Under the pieces are notes generated by a model. It was given only the letters and a program-made list of their open reading frames with translations, did no database searches and was not told the DNA's origin. This document shows positions 1-14,786 of a stretch of 64,000 nt of DNA, one piece after another. The DNA lies in contig JALLLS010000001.1 in the NCBI GenBank assembly GCA_025094145.1, forward strand, positions 1,240,001 to 1,304,000. Direction: 5' to 3'. The DNA comes from Spinellus fusiger. Taxonomy: Eukaryota; Mucoromycota; Mucoromycetes; Mucorales; Phycomycetaceae. Both the position numbers and the translations under genes were made by a program. Position 1 is the stretch's first letter; every line of letters begins with the position of its first letter.

Positions 1-214
1 GAGAATACACCCTAGATACCCTAGACAATATAGAAGAAAGAAAAGACCACCTGAGACTGACTTGAGAAAGAGTCTTAACTTATCTAATAACAGAAGAGTG
101 TATTAGTAATAATTCAATTAAGAGAGATAGTATGCTTACCTTGTACTCCATACTTGTCTTGAGAATAATAGTCCATATATCATCTATTAGTAGAAGAGTC
201 AGTACTATGTCTTG
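1..214 (-). repeat. Interspersed repeat, copy A (cut by window edge)
   Basis: This stretch is the reverse complement of 37036-37246, with roughly 90% or more identity by eye; most differences are C/T or A/G changes. The match stops after a shared CAAGACATAGTACTGA end at 211-214, so that is a real repeat boundary on this side. The other end runs off the window. No coding potential is seen. It is probably a fragment of a transposable-element terminus or solo LTR; the class cannot be told from the sequence alone. Confidence 0.85.
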
Positions 215-674
215 TATATTTCAATGAGCTCAAGCCCAGATGAAGACACTGATTACCTTCTTATCACTAGAATAGCCTTTGGTGGTGTCTACAACTTCCT
301 TCTATTGTTTCTCTTTGTTAATAACCACACATTACCTTGCTCAGTTATGCTCATCTTGACGAGTACTTAAATATCAACTTGTATGGACAGTGTGAGAAAT
401 AACTTGACATCTAATAATTAAGTCAAAACTCATAAGTCAAACAACTCACACTCTTCACTAGTACTCTACACGCTTAGCACTCATTCAACTCACAACAAGC
501 ACAACAAGCACAACAAAAAATCAAACAATAATGATATCCCCTCCTTGATCTTCCTCCTCGGAAGATCCACCTAGGCCATGGAATGGCGTCAATAGAACTG
601 TCACTGGCGCTAAGCCTATTATTCGTCGCCCCAACAAGACGATCTCAATCTACACAGCCCCTGGTTGTGATGCA
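215..674. other. Non-coding stretch before the gag-like ORF
   Basis: No gene is recognised. The last 130 bases (about 545-674) are open in the frame of the following zinc-knuckle ORF, so the original coding region may have started upstream of the ATG at 675. A short CACAACAAG repeat lies around 491-512. Confidence 0.4.
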
Positions 675-1611
675 ATGCTGAGAGTGGACCCTGTCACCTT
701 AGCATGGGCTCGTACGGTGAACCCGTCGAGCGTTGTATTTAACTTTGGCAAGAATGCCAAGTCCCGGGAGCTTGTCCCTATTCTGACAGCTCAGTTGGGT
801 AGGGTGGTCGTCATCACCACTCGCCACACCCGCACCAAGGACCTCATCGCTGAGGTTCTCTTTGAAAAGTCTGAGGTTTGCCTAAAGGCAACTTCTGAAG
901 GCGTGTCCTTCAACAACTCTCGGGTGGTTGCCTCTGCTGGGTTTGACTCAGAGGCCAACCTAGTAAAGGTCAACCTTTACAATATCCCTGTCTGCTTTCC
1001 CGGCAAGGACCTTTTGGCCCTTGTTTTGGAGGCCTTCCAACCATTTGGCAAAGTGGTGCACCTTTGGGCTTACCATGACAAGTACCAGACCTTCCACGGT
1101 GAAGCTTCTGTCTTTTTGGATGTCTCTGCTGTAGATGATCCTCGCCCTCTGTGTCGTTTCCTCCACCTGGGTGGAATATTCAACACCAGTTGAGATCCGT
1201 GCCAAGGGTCTCCCTCCCTACTGCCGGTACTGCCGCCAGGAAGGACACTTGAAGAAGGACTGCCCTCGTCGTCCTGTCTCTGTTACCCGCTGCCATACTT
1301 GTGGTATTGCTAGCCATAAGGCCAATGACCTGGATTGCCCCTCTCATTCAGAGACCAGGGCTGCTGAAGAAGCCGCTGCTGAACAGCATGCCAAGGAGAT
1401 TGCTGCTGCTGAGGCAGAACGTGCTGCCAAGAAGGCCGCCAAAGAGGTAGCTGCTACCACCACCACCAGCAACAGTATGTGGGCTCCCCACAATACTGAG
1501 CACTGTCTTCGCCTTCGTGAGGTTGTAATTGCCATGCGCAAGACCGCCACTACTAACAACAACAACAACAACAACAGCAACCTACAAGCTCGCCTTTTTC
1601 ACATTATGTGA
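675..1611 (+). pseudogene. Zinc-knuckle gag-like ORF of a retroelement, frameshifted
   Basis: Two overlapping reading frames (675-1193 and 1135-1611) together read as one protein. The first half is an RRM-like/gag-like region (KVNLYNIPVCFPGKDL..). The second half carries a CCHC zinc knuckle (CRYCRQEGHLKKDC) and a second Cys/His cluster (CHTCGIASHKANDLDC), then an Ala/Glu/Lys-rich helix and a poly-Asn run. The frame changes around 1140-1190, where both frames read through the same short stretch, so a one-base indel has broken the gene. CCHC knuckles after a gag-like region are typical of ORF1 of fungal LINE or LTR elements. No reverse transcriptase is visible downstream, so the element is truncated. 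The 3' end runs directly into the transposase relic at about 1.6 kb, which suggests nested insertion. Confidence 0.6.
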
Positions 1612-3521
1612 TAAATTAATGGCTGAAGCTTATGAAGCAACACCTAGTTTCTTTGTAAGCAACATTGTCATTCTTGACATTATTAGAGATGTTCGACTTT
1701 TTCTCAACACCTACACCAACTTCACTACCCACCACCCTCTTAAAAGAGTCACCACCAACCCCAATAGACAGTTCATGCCAGTGAAAATTGTGCCTCTGAA
1801 CTTGTTCTCAGATGACAAGAGTGGAAATACCACCAAGAAGTGGAATAAGTTTGAGAGTTGGGTGATGTCTCCTGCCGCAATGGCATTCAAGGAACAGAAC
1901 AGAGTTGAAAATATGTTTTTTGTCTGTACAAGTAAAAAACTGTCAGCAATGGAGATGCTTCCGGAGCTTTTAGAAGATCTCAAGGCGTTAGAGCAAGGTG
2001 TGGAGATGTTTGACGTTGAGTTTGGTGAGTCTGTCCTTGTTGTTGGTGTTCTTCACCTCATTATGGCAGACAATCCTATGCATGTGGCTGTGGCATGTAG
2101 TCTCGGTGCAAGTGCCAACCTACCATACAGAAAGTGTTTCTGGAGGAAGAGAAGTGGAAGTGCAGTAGTGGATAGTGCCCCTGCCAGAAGAAGAGAGGAG
2201 TTGGTGGAGATGTACCAACACTATAACAACAACCCCAATAACACCGGCCTAAGAAGTAACCCCAGCACTGGCTACAAGCTAACTGGTGGTGAAGCCCTCT
2301 TGTCCCTCCAGTTGTGGTATCCCTCCAAGGATTGTCCAGTAGAAATCTTGCATACCATCCTCCTTGGTGTTGCCAAATACCTTGTGATTGGTATGGTACC
2401 CTACTACACTGAAAAGGAGGTAAAGCACTTGGAAGAAAGCTTCTTTCAGTACGACTCGAAGGCTTTCTCAAGAAAGCACCACACCCCATTCCGCCTGTGT
2501 GGTTCTTATCTTGGAAGAGATTTCAAAATAATTGTGCAGCAGATGCCCACTATTCTGAATCAATTAATTTAAAAACGACTCATCAGCAACAATTATTCTA
2601 AGGCAATCATTCTTGATTGTTTTGTTAAGCTCGGTTCTCTTGTGTCTCTCTTATACATGCAAAGAATTGAGGCATCTTTGGGTGTTTATTTGAACAATGT
2701 GGGATGTATTGTCACAGAATTGAAGAGATCAATTGCCAACTACGATGCATTGGCAGCACCCAGCAAGTCTGCAAAGAAAGCAACCATTGGCAACACTCTC
2801 AAGTTGCATTTGCTCGGTCATCTTTGTGAAGACATTACTCGCTTTGCCTCGCCCATTCATTATGAAACAGAAAGAGGCGAGCAATTTAATAAGTTCATTC
2901 GTGAACGAATTATCTTCACCAACCAACAGTCGCCCTCTTGAGATGTTGCTATTTCCTTTGGGAAAAAGTACATGTCTTCACATGTCTTTCAAGGCGGGTA
3001 CTGGCAGGTACCAGGCTATAGTGGTCTCTTTACTGCTGGAGCCAAGGTTAGGCTGTTCCAACAGTTCTGTCCTCTTGTTATCTCCTGTGAGCTTGCAGAT
3101 AACAGCAGCAGCTCCAGAAGAATTGTTGTTGGTCTGGCTGGTCTCTTTTCTTTCTCTTCTGGTGCTTCTCCCGTCTTTGGTAAGATCACTTCCATTGACA
3201 AAAAAAAAGAATATGGCCACCATTGTGCCATACAACTTCAAACTAGCCTCTGACCAAACCTCACCCTTACACCCACTACCACAACATCTGGCTTTTGCCA
3301 AAGAAACTCACAATTTTTCCTCTTTCTTTGCCATTGGCCTTAAAGATAAAATTGGAAACAATTTTTTCTTTCCCTTAAGCACCACTGTTGAGGTGAACTA
3401 TGATGATGTAGTTGTTGTAGAAGCAGTTGACATTCAGTCAATGAATGAATGCACTGTGCTCAATGTAAGTAAGTTTGGTTCTATTTTATGGACAATGATG
3501 ACTAAAGTTAATTCCGTGTGA
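1598..3521 (+). pseudogene. CACTA/Plavaka-like DNA transposase relic
   Basis: Conserved blocks of the large fungal CACTA-related (Plavaka-type) transposases appear in order: a pre-catalytic block around 1860-2000 (NRVENMFFVCTSKKLSAMEM), a Cys block (ACSLGASANLPYRKCFW) around 2095-2140, the block PVEILHTILLGVAKYLV near 2335-2390, and a C-terminal block KLHLLGHLCEDITRFASP then YETERGEQFNKFIRERI at 2800-2910. The reading frame is interrupted by a stop at about 2570 and by a TGA at 2939-2941 where homologues would have Arg (CGA to TGA), after which DVAISFGKKYM continues in frame. A further stretch in another frame (3211-3521) may be the C-terminus. The element is dead. Family assignment is from motif memory, not from a search. 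Confidence 0.6.
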
Positions 3522-4198
3522 GTCCTACAATAAATATTCTTTAAATATTATTCTTCAGATACTGAGCATATAGTTAACATTATGTTAAACAATAAATGCA
3601 GTGACTGAGTTGTAATATTAAGTGAATTCTGGATCTATTTCTTGTCTTTACAGCCAATTCTATACTTTCTAATTGCAAAGTCAATCATCATTGCTAAAAC
3701 AGGCAAGTAGAGTTTGAAATAGCTCATTTCCACAGCGAAAAAGGCCTTTTCAAAACACATTAGCCAATCATAAGAATATTGCGGCTTTATTCTCAAGATG
3801 TTTCCTTATATATCCCGAATATCTCCTGGTGTGTACTCCATGTCTTAGGGGTAACTATTTCTATCTAATGTATATGTACGTATAGTTTAATAGAGTGGGT
3901 TCTTATTGTGATATTTACTGTTGATTTTCTTATTTTCCAACACTATTAAAGACTCAATTCTATTGATTTTTATGCAAAGATAAGTAGAGCAGGAACACCG
4001 AGTGATAGATTCATAAAGTGTCCTCGTTAAACTCCAACTTCCGCCTCTCGTTTATTATTTTCAAGCATTAATGAGATGACTGCTTCCTTGTGTGCGACTA
4101 ATAATACCTAAAAATGTATTTTTTAATTGTCGGTGATTTAATATCTCATAAACCCTGACATAAAGTGAATAATTTGCTTTTTTTTTTCTTTCTTCACA
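3522..4198. other. AT-rich intergenic DNA with a repeat fragment
   Basis: No gene is seen. It contains the repeat listed at 3835-3906. A T-rich tract sits just before the ATG of the M20 gene. Confidence 0.6.
3835..3906 (+). repeat. Interspersed repeat, second family, copy 1
   Basis: About 72 bases match 14228-14300 almost perfectly (shared core TCTTAGGGGTAACTATTTCT and GAGTGGGTTCTTATT, three or four substitutions). Both copies are followed, at different distances, by a TTCCAACACTA motif. It is probably a relic of a transposable element such as an LTR fragment. Confidence 0.8.
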
Positions 4199-6181
4199 AT
4201 GGCCAACAATCTGCACCAGGATTCTTCCACCAGTTGCCTAGGTAGCCTTTTTTCAAGACTAGGATTCAATGGACCTTCCTCTTCTTCCTACACAAATATA
4301 CCTGGATTCTCTGTGGATGAGAAACTTCCTGCCTATGAAGAGTGTATAGACGAGGTATGGTTTGACCCAAAGCAGCATATGCTTAATTTTACTATTTTAT
4401 AGGCCCTTGATTATTTTGATCTAAAGAAGGAACATGATTTTGAGAAGATCGTAAAGAAGGCTATTCAGGGTGTTTCGGCTGAGCTTCGTGCTATTAGCTT
4501 GGATGTAAGATAGAATGGTATCCAATAGTCTAATCAATTCCATTAGCTCCATAAGAATGTGGAAATAAGTATGAAGGAATTCCATGCCCATGATGTCTTG
4601 ACCGACTATATGGAGTCCAAGGGATTCATTGTGACTCGTCATACTTATGGCATGGAGACATCTTTTACGGCTGAATACAGTCGTGGTTCTGGTAGACGTG
4701 TTGGTATTTGCTCTGAATATGATGGCCTTCCCTTGTAAGTCATCGAATCCTAACATGAAACTTTTTAATATGGATATGAATACGATTCGAGCTGAATCTT
4801 CCCTCCCCCCTCTCTCTCTTTATTTATTTTTACATTGTATTGAAATAATAGCATTGGACAAGCATGTGGACACAACTTGATTGCTATTAGTGGTGTGGCT
4901 ACAGCTATTGCTGTCAAAGCTCTTTTAGACAGCAAAAGGATCTCTGGAAAGGTCATTTTGTTTGGTACACCCGGTGAAGGTAATATCTTTAATATTTCTA
5001 GGCTAATCAATTTTATAGAAAGGTCTATTGGAAAGATTATCATGGTTGATAAACGGGCTTTCCAAGACAATGTAGATGTCTGCATGATGTTACATCCCTC
5101 GTATGTGCATATCACACACAATACAACTAAAACTTATATCTTATATGCACCTGTTTTCTAGAAACTATGATGCTCAGTTTGCAAGTCTGATTGCTATCAA
5201 TGATGTTAAAGTAGAGTTCTTTGGAAAGTCAACACACGCTTCTGGTAAGAAAGTACATAGTGAAGTGTAAAAAATACATAAAATAATAAATGTAATTTTG
5301 ATAGGCACTCCATGGGATGGTAATGTCTATAGAAAGATGGACTGACATTAAGAGACAATGTCAATGGTATATTCATGTGTTTAAATAATAGGTGTCAATG
5401 CTTTGGATGCCATGGTGCAGCTATGGAACAATGTCAGCATGCTGCGTCAACAGTTGAAGCCTACAGACAGGTAAGCCATTCAATAGAACTATCCACTCAT
5501 TCAAAATGGTAGAGTCCACGGTATCGTCTCTGATGGTGGACAATCAGTAAGTGCTCAAGGTCATAGAACTGTGTGTACTCATCCAACTCTAGGCCAATAG
5601 CATTCCTGAATATACATCAGCTCTTTTCTTTATTCGAACCACAAAGACAAATCAGCTGGGTCGTGTCATGAAGAAATTCGAGAATTGTTTTAAGGCTGCT
5701 GCTTTGGCTACTGGGTGCGAAGTCAAGTGGCAATGGCGGGAGATTGGCGAAACAAAGGGTGAGTCTATTAGCACAACTTTTTTTTTATTCACTCGGCTTA
5801 GATGTACTCCAGAATAATGTGATGGCTAAAAACTACGCTCACAACATGGAGCGCCTTGGTGTGAAGTTTATGGATCGTTCAGAACAAGATAAATTAGGAG
5901 GTGGCTCCACTGATATGGGAAATGTCAGCTACGAAGTGCCTACTATTCACCCTTTGTAAGTCAAGTGGTAGAACGAAATGTACTTACTGTGTAGATATAA
6001 CATCAACACCACTTTTGCCAATCACACTGTTGGATTTACAGAGGCAGCCAAGACAGTCGAAGCTCATGAATGCACACTTAGAGCATGCCAGGCAATAGCT
6101 CTTACTGCTGCTGAAGTGTTCAAGAGTGACAAGTTTTATCACTCTGTAAAGAAAGATTTCGAGGAAAACATACGCTCATAA
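4199..6181 (+). CDS. M20-family metallopeptidase/amidohydrolase (PM20D2-like)
   Basis: Twelve exons join in phase: 4199-4354, 4403-4504, 4556-4734, 4852-4979, 5019-5100, 5162-5244, 5305-5319, 5392-5470, 5513-5546, 5593-5758, 5802-5955, 5995-6181, giving 454 aa, close to the usual length for PM20D2-type proteins. Recognisable M20 elements are VGICSEYDGLPFIG (metal-binding Asp), GQACGHNL (metal-binding His), the GTPGEE step (catalytic and metal Glu), the dimerisation insert KVEFFGKSTHASGTPWDG, and the C-terminal GGGSTDMGNVS and NTTFANHTVGF blocks. Family members hydrolyse amide bonds of dipeptides or acylated amino acids such as beta-alanyl-lysine; the substrate here is unknown. There is no signal peptide, so it is probably cytosolic. 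Exon 7 is only 15 nt. The gene is complete and flanked by a transposon-rich region upstream. Confidence 0.85.
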
Positions 6182-6445
6182 GTAGTTTTGCATTGTGTAG
6201 AAGAGGTTGGTTAACCGAAAATAAAATAAAATAAAATAACACCAGCCAGGATTATTTTATTTTATTTTTTTTAAAAAAAAAGTATACTATTTTTAATGAA
6301 CATATAAATAGGGTTTATATTATTATTATTATTTTATATCTTTTATAAAACAGTAGGTTGAATAAATTATATCTTGGATATTTATAAACTACTATTTAAA
6401 ATGTAGTTGCTAAATGCAATGGCTTTAGACGCAAGTTATCTCTAT
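6182..6445. other. 3' intergenic between convergent genes
   Basis: Short AT-rich spacer between the convergent M20 and AFG2B-like genes. It contains an AAAATAAAATAAAATAA run on the plus strand about 40 bases after the M20 stop, which can serve as a polyadenylation region, and T/A homopolymer tracts. Confidence 0.5.
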
Positions 6446-9466
<3,021 letters not shown>

Positions 9467-9542
9467 GGCGCACTTTCAAATATTGGAAGTCTCAATGCTC
9501 GCCACTATAAAACATGAGCATTGACACTTTACATTGTCCAAC
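9467..9542. promoter_or_regulatory. Short divergent promoter, AFG2B-like / MCD4
   Basis: Only about 76 bases (or about 140 if the AFG2B-like gene starts at 9401) separate the two start codons of divergently transcribed genes. A bidirectional promoter is implied. The segment contains TATAAAA at 9506-9512 on the plus strand, about 30 bases before the MCD4 start. Confidence 0.6.
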
Positions 9543-12500
9543 ATGTTCAGCATGTCCATCATGTCGCGTGAAGGTCTACTGGTGATTGGCGTAGTGTTCC
9601 ACATAGCCTATCTTCTCAGTATATTTGATATCTACTTTACATCGCCTATTGTTCATGGCATGACTCCTCACAAGAGTCCTCTGAAAGCACCAGCAGAACG
9701 CCTTGTCTTGTTTGTGGGCAAGTGACATAGCTTAGTCCATAGTCTATAGTCCAAGGATATTTTTTTTTCTGACTGTGAGCTGACTATGGAATAGGCGATG
9801 GTCTTCGAGCGGACAAATTGCTAGAGTTGGATGAACAGGGCAACTCTCGTGCCCACTACTTAAGACAAGTGATCCAAGAACAAGGTAGTTGGGGTGTTTC
9901 GCATACTCGTGTGCCTACAGAATCAAGGCCTGGTCATGTGGCTATTATTGCCGGACTCTATGAAGATGTGAGTGCAGTAACGACAGGTACAGTAATGGAC
10001 ATTTCTTTCTTTTTCTTTCTTTCTTTAGGCCATAAGACAGAAACTGTGCTAATGTAATGTGTTTATAGGATGGACTATGAATCCTGTAAACTTTGATTCT
10101 GTCTTTAATCAGTCTGAGCATACATGGTCTTTTGGATCTCCTGATATTCTGCCAATGTTCCAACAAGGCGCAAGTGATCCTCATCGCATTGATACTGTCA
10201 TGTATCCTCCTGAATATGAGGATTTTTCGGGTGGTAAGTATACTACGATAGAGTAGAAGCCAAAGAGAGGGAGAGGGAGAGAAAAAATTTTCATAGTGAT
10301 GTTCTTTAGAGGCTTCTCATTTGGACACATGGGTATTTGATCATGTCAGAGATCTTTTTGACAGAGCAGCTACAGACTCTGCTTTGGAGGCGAAACTAAG
10401 AAAGCCTAAAAATGTCTTTTTCCTTCATTTGCTTGGCTTGGATACGAATGGGCATGGATTCCGTCCTCATTCCAAGGAGTATACTGAGAACATTCGACTG
10501 GTAGACAAATGCATCTCAGAAATGGTGTCTTTGATCAACACATTCTATGGTAATGATGGAAAGACAAGCTATGTGTTTACATCAGACCATGGAATGAACA
10601 ATCGAGGTGAGTTGTTGGGATGGGTGGAGTTGGATGATCAAACAGAAGCTCATGGAAATGGATTAGGTGCTCATGGAGATGGCCATGCTGATAATACACA
10701 GACCCCATTGATTGCATGGGGTGCCGGTATCAGAAAACCAGTGAAAGGATCCAAAGGCCATACTGAACTTTCTGCTTCTTGGGGACTATCTGATATCCGA
10801 AGAGATGATGTTTTACAGGCAGACATTGCTCCCCTAATGGCACATCTAATTGGTGTGCCATTGCCTGTGAACTCTGTGGGAGAACTTCCACTTGATTACC
10901 TGGAAGGAGATGAGTCTGTTAAAGCAGAGGCTGCATTTGCAAATGCACGCCAAATAGCAGAGCAATATAGAATTAAACATGGTAAGTGACTCAGAGGATA
11001 GAGAAAGAACAGACGCTCTGATACTCTACTGTATAGACACAAAACAAGAGAAGGAATTGTTCTTTAGATCTTTCAAACCATTGTCAGGCACAAAAGATCC
11101 TCAGCATTACCTAGAAAAGATCCAAACATTGATTCATCAACAGAACTATGTTGCTGCAGAAACACTTTCCAAAGAACTCATGAGGGAATGTCTCGATGGC
11201 CTTCGCTATTTCCAAACATACGACTGGTTGTTCCTTCGAAGCATTATTACTGCTGGTTATGTAGGCTGGTGTATCTTTTGTCTTGAGTATGTTATTCGTC
11301 ACTATATTGCACTGGAGCCTAGATATCCAGCTGTAGTAGAAAGATATTCTCCTGTGGTAAGTAAAATAGGATTTAATCTTTACAATAGCTAAATCCAAAA
11401 GAAATCCAGATAGATGGAGTATGTATTACACTCTTTGGTGCATTATCCTCTATGCTCTGGATACAAGACATGCCAGGAATGTATTATGTCTATGTGTTCT
11501 TCCCTGTGTATTTCTGGCGTCAGATTCTACAGAATACCTCTATTTTTGTTGCTTTTCTGAATACCATCTCTCGTCATGGATGGAGTAGACCACTGTGGAA
11601 TTGTGTGGGTTCATTATTAGTATTGGAAGCACTGGTAATTATTTTTATGCCTTTGGCTACTCAGTGTTAATAATGAATCAATAGGTCTGTAGCTACTTTT
11701 ATCGTGAAATCCTCACTGTATGCTTCCTATTGCTCTCTGCATGGCCATTATGGATGCCCGCTCGTTTGCGCAGACATCATAGCAGTCTCCTGGGAGCATG
11801 GAGTATTCTATGCTTATGTACGAGTGTGTTTACTCTTTTACCAGTTGAAAAGGGTGAAAATATATCTATGGTGTAAGTACCACATAAACTATAGGAAGAT
11901 ACATTCTCTTTCTTGAGTAATAGTGAGTATGTAGGAGATTCTAATCCTTTGTTTATATCTTATGATATATCTAGTGTTATGGGTGGTATTGCAGGCGCCA
12001 TTGCAGGAGGTTTTGTCTTATCCTATCTACAGCGCCATCACCGTATTGGAAGTAATGTTGCTCTCTTTATGAAAGTACAGGTAAGTTTTTCATATAACAT
12101 AGATGATGACAAGAAAGAAGGATATTTAACCCATTTCTCTCCTGCTGAATCAGCTATTACTGAATGCACTTAGTATTTTCCTTGTCTATTCGACCTCCAC
12201 AAGCCTACAGAAGCGTGAAGGTCTTCCTGTCATTAACCAGCTATTAAGCTGGATCATTATTGGTAAGGATACTCTCTATACGATGACATCCACTCTATAT
12301 TTTATAACATATCTTGTGTTTTACTAGCCTTTTCTAGTATCTCCCCCTTTGTTTACCGTGGTTCTCGTCAAGAAGACTACCTGGCGCGTCTGCTTATGAT
12401 CTGTTTAGCATTTGCTCCTCTGATGACCCTGCTCAGTATCTCCTATGAGATGCTATTCTACGTCTGTTTCTGCATCACAGTACTATTGTGGCTTGAGACA

Positions 12501-13004
12501 GAACGTGCACTCTACCAATACCAACGACGACCTACCCAACAGCGCTCTCTCCAAGTTAATGACTGTCGAGCAGTGCTTATGTTTCTCTTTTTTATTTGTG
12601 TCGCTTTCTTTGGCACTGGCAATGTTGCATCGATGAGCAGTTTCTCACTTGAGAGTGTCTATCGTTTTGTTACCGTTTTCAATCCCTTTCTAATGGGCAC
12701 ACTATTGATAGCCAAGGTGTTGATTCCCTTTTTTGTAGCTTCTGCTGTACTTGGAGTCCTCAGTATTAGTCTGGATCTGTCTCCCTTTAGTTTGATTCTT
12801 GCAGTGATGAGTATTACTGATGTCCAAACTATCAACTTCTTTTACTTTGTAAAGGACTCTGGTAGTTGGCTTGAGATTGGGACAACCATCAGTCATTTCT
12901 GTATCTCTGAGCTCTTTATTATTTTTACTATTGTTTTATTCCTGCTATCTCGCCTTTTGGTAGGACATCTTGAATTGCCAAAAGTATCAAGTATGACAGA
13001 CTAG
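9543..13004 (+). CDS. MCD4: GPI ethanolamine phosphate transferase 1 (Mcd4/PIG-N)
   Basis: Ten exons join in phase: 9543-9717, 9795-9986, 10069-10233, 10310-10981, 11037-11356, 11389-11634, 11685-11872, 11924-12080, 12154-12262, 12328-13004, giving 966 aa (yeast Mcd4 is 919). After an N-terminal signal-anchor ([20 protein letters not shown]) comes the luminal alkaline-phosphatase-fold catalytic domain with [38 protein letters not shown] and [11 protein letters not shown], which carry the metal-binding Asp/His and nucleophile region. The C-terminal half (from about residue 470) is a multi-spanning membrane domain. The enzyme adds phosphoethanolamine to the first mannose of GPI precursors in the ER. 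Intron 1 must use a GC donor (GCAAGT) to keep frame. Starts at 9552 and 9561 are also in frame; 9561 would still keep the anchor. Confidence 0.93.
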
Positions 13005-13118
13005 GTGCCAATATGAGACCCGAACAAGTGTAGGCCATACCCCTATACAGGATGAATAAAAAGAAAGAAAGAAAGAAAGAACAAACAAACAAACACGTAT
13101 AGAGTACAAATACAGACA

Positions 13119-13621
13119 TCAGTTTTTGCTGTCTATTGCTTGTTCATGAGAAGAAGAGAGGAGCATATCTATTTGGAATTGCAAGGCATAGGATTGACTT
13201 AGGAGTTTGTGAAGTTTCTGAGAGAGAGATTCTGATTCCTATAGAGAATGTGTATGAATGGTATCGTGGTAGTAATCTATAGCATTTCCACAGGGGGGAA
13301 TCTTCTTACTTTACGTAACTCTTCTTGCTCTCTTAGCAGTTGTCTTCTATAGGGCGTATCAGAGTTCTCGGTGTCTGGAGTTCCAGCTGGCATAAGATCC
13401 ATGTTGTTTTCTAGCCACTCTGTGTTCTGTGTGAGGTTGTTTATAAACGTCTCATAGGTCTTGCGTGCACCTTGAAGGGCTATCAGGTCAGGTTCTTTAG
13501 TGAGTGAATTTGAGGCTGCTGCTGCTGTGGTTTGAATAATAGCCATCATAGCATCCCATACACTTGACAGATTATCAAGGGCTGCGTTGGCTTGATTAAA
13601 TACGTCTGTGTGGATTGTCAT
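13119..13621 (-). CDS. Small coiled-coil protein, unknown (Mediator-subunit-like layout)
   Basis: Two exons, 13310-13621 and 13119-13238 on the minus strand, give 143 aa in phase. The N-terminal helix (FNQANAALDNLSSVWDAMM) is followed by an Ala/Thr stretch, a helical ETFINNLTQNTEWLE segment and a C-terminal coiled coil RRQLLREQEELRK joined to ESESLSQKLHKLLSQSYALQ. No signal peptide or membrane segment. The size and the helix-linker-coil layout resemble small Mediator subunits such as Med28 or Med30, but no diagnostic motif was recognised, so this is only a guess. It is convergent with MCD4, 114 bases from its stop. Confidence 0.65.
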
Positions 13622-14786
13622 GTCTGTATAGGTTGGTAATGAGAAGAGGAAGAGAAGCAAGTGGTGGCTTAGGAGCTCATCCTAGTGGTTTTCTTACTTG
13701 ACTTTATGGACTTGACAGTAGAGCCTATGGAATGTATGTGTTTTTTGTAGGCACAGTACAAGAAAGGTGTGGTTTTCTAATGACTAGCCTAGAATGGACT
13801 CTTTCTGTAGTGGTGCTTAATGTATTATACTAGTGAAATAGAACTGCTTCCTTCTTCTTTTTCTCCTTCTTCTCTTATTGTTTACAAGACATGTAGGCTA
13901 GGACTGCCCATTTCATCTGTCTATCCTTCTTCCTGAGGTGATGTTCTTCTACTGACAGATTGCGTCCATTAAATATTAAGTCATTGGCAGTAGTAAATTT
14001 GTAGTGTCGTCTTTGATCTTGGTATCAAAAAGGATACAGCCAAGTGAGTGTGTGGTTAAAACTCTGATATTTATTCACTCCATTACAGACTTGTCTTCTA
14101 CTGATATAAAAAAATGATAACTTGTGATAGTGTTAAGAATCCAGAGGCAGAAGAGGATACTTAGCATTATGTATATTTGTTAAAGATACAAATGTCTAGC
14201 TTAGTTGCTATCCTATACACCTACTTACTCCATGTCTTAGGGGTAACTATTTCTATCTAATGCAAATGTACGTATAGTTTACTAGAGTGGGTTCTTATTT
14301 CCGAATAATAGAAGGAATACGTTCTGGTAATACAATGCAAGAGATGTCAATGTTATTGTTATAAATGTGAAGATTTCTCTTCCCCTGAGACGTACACAGA
14401 GTAAGAGAGGAGAGACTACCTTTGAATTTACTAAGAGGATGCTGTCGTATAACATCGATCCTTATAGATTATGAAGAGTGCATATACAAGTAGCCTCAAA
14501 TTTATACCCTATAACCTTGAGAAGTCTATTGGTTTATTTACTTATTTTGGGCTTTCCAACACTAGAAGGGGTGTGTTAATGTGATGTCCCTTGTGAGTAC
14601 CCAGCATAGGCGGTCACCCTTCCTTTCTGGCTGCACAGCATTACATTTAATGAACTTCTATTTTTGAAAGAAAAGAAAAAAAGTCTTATGACAAAAGACA
14701 CAAGGTGGTTCTGCTACTGCGGTAAACATGATAAATTTAAGCCATGTTGAGATTTGGCTGCTCTTCTTTAGTCTATAGCATCTACT
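13622..14786. other. Intergenic region with repeat relic
   Basis: No coding sequence is recognised. It holds the second copy of the 3835-3906 repeat at 14228-14300 and scattered T-rich tracts. The last roughly 100 bases form the promoter of the methyltransferase gene. Confidence 0.6.
14228..14300 (+). repeat. Interspersed repeat, second family, copy 2
   Basis: Direct copy of 3835-3906 with three or four substitutions over 72 bases. The two copies diverge sharply after GTTCTTATT. Confidence 0.8.
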
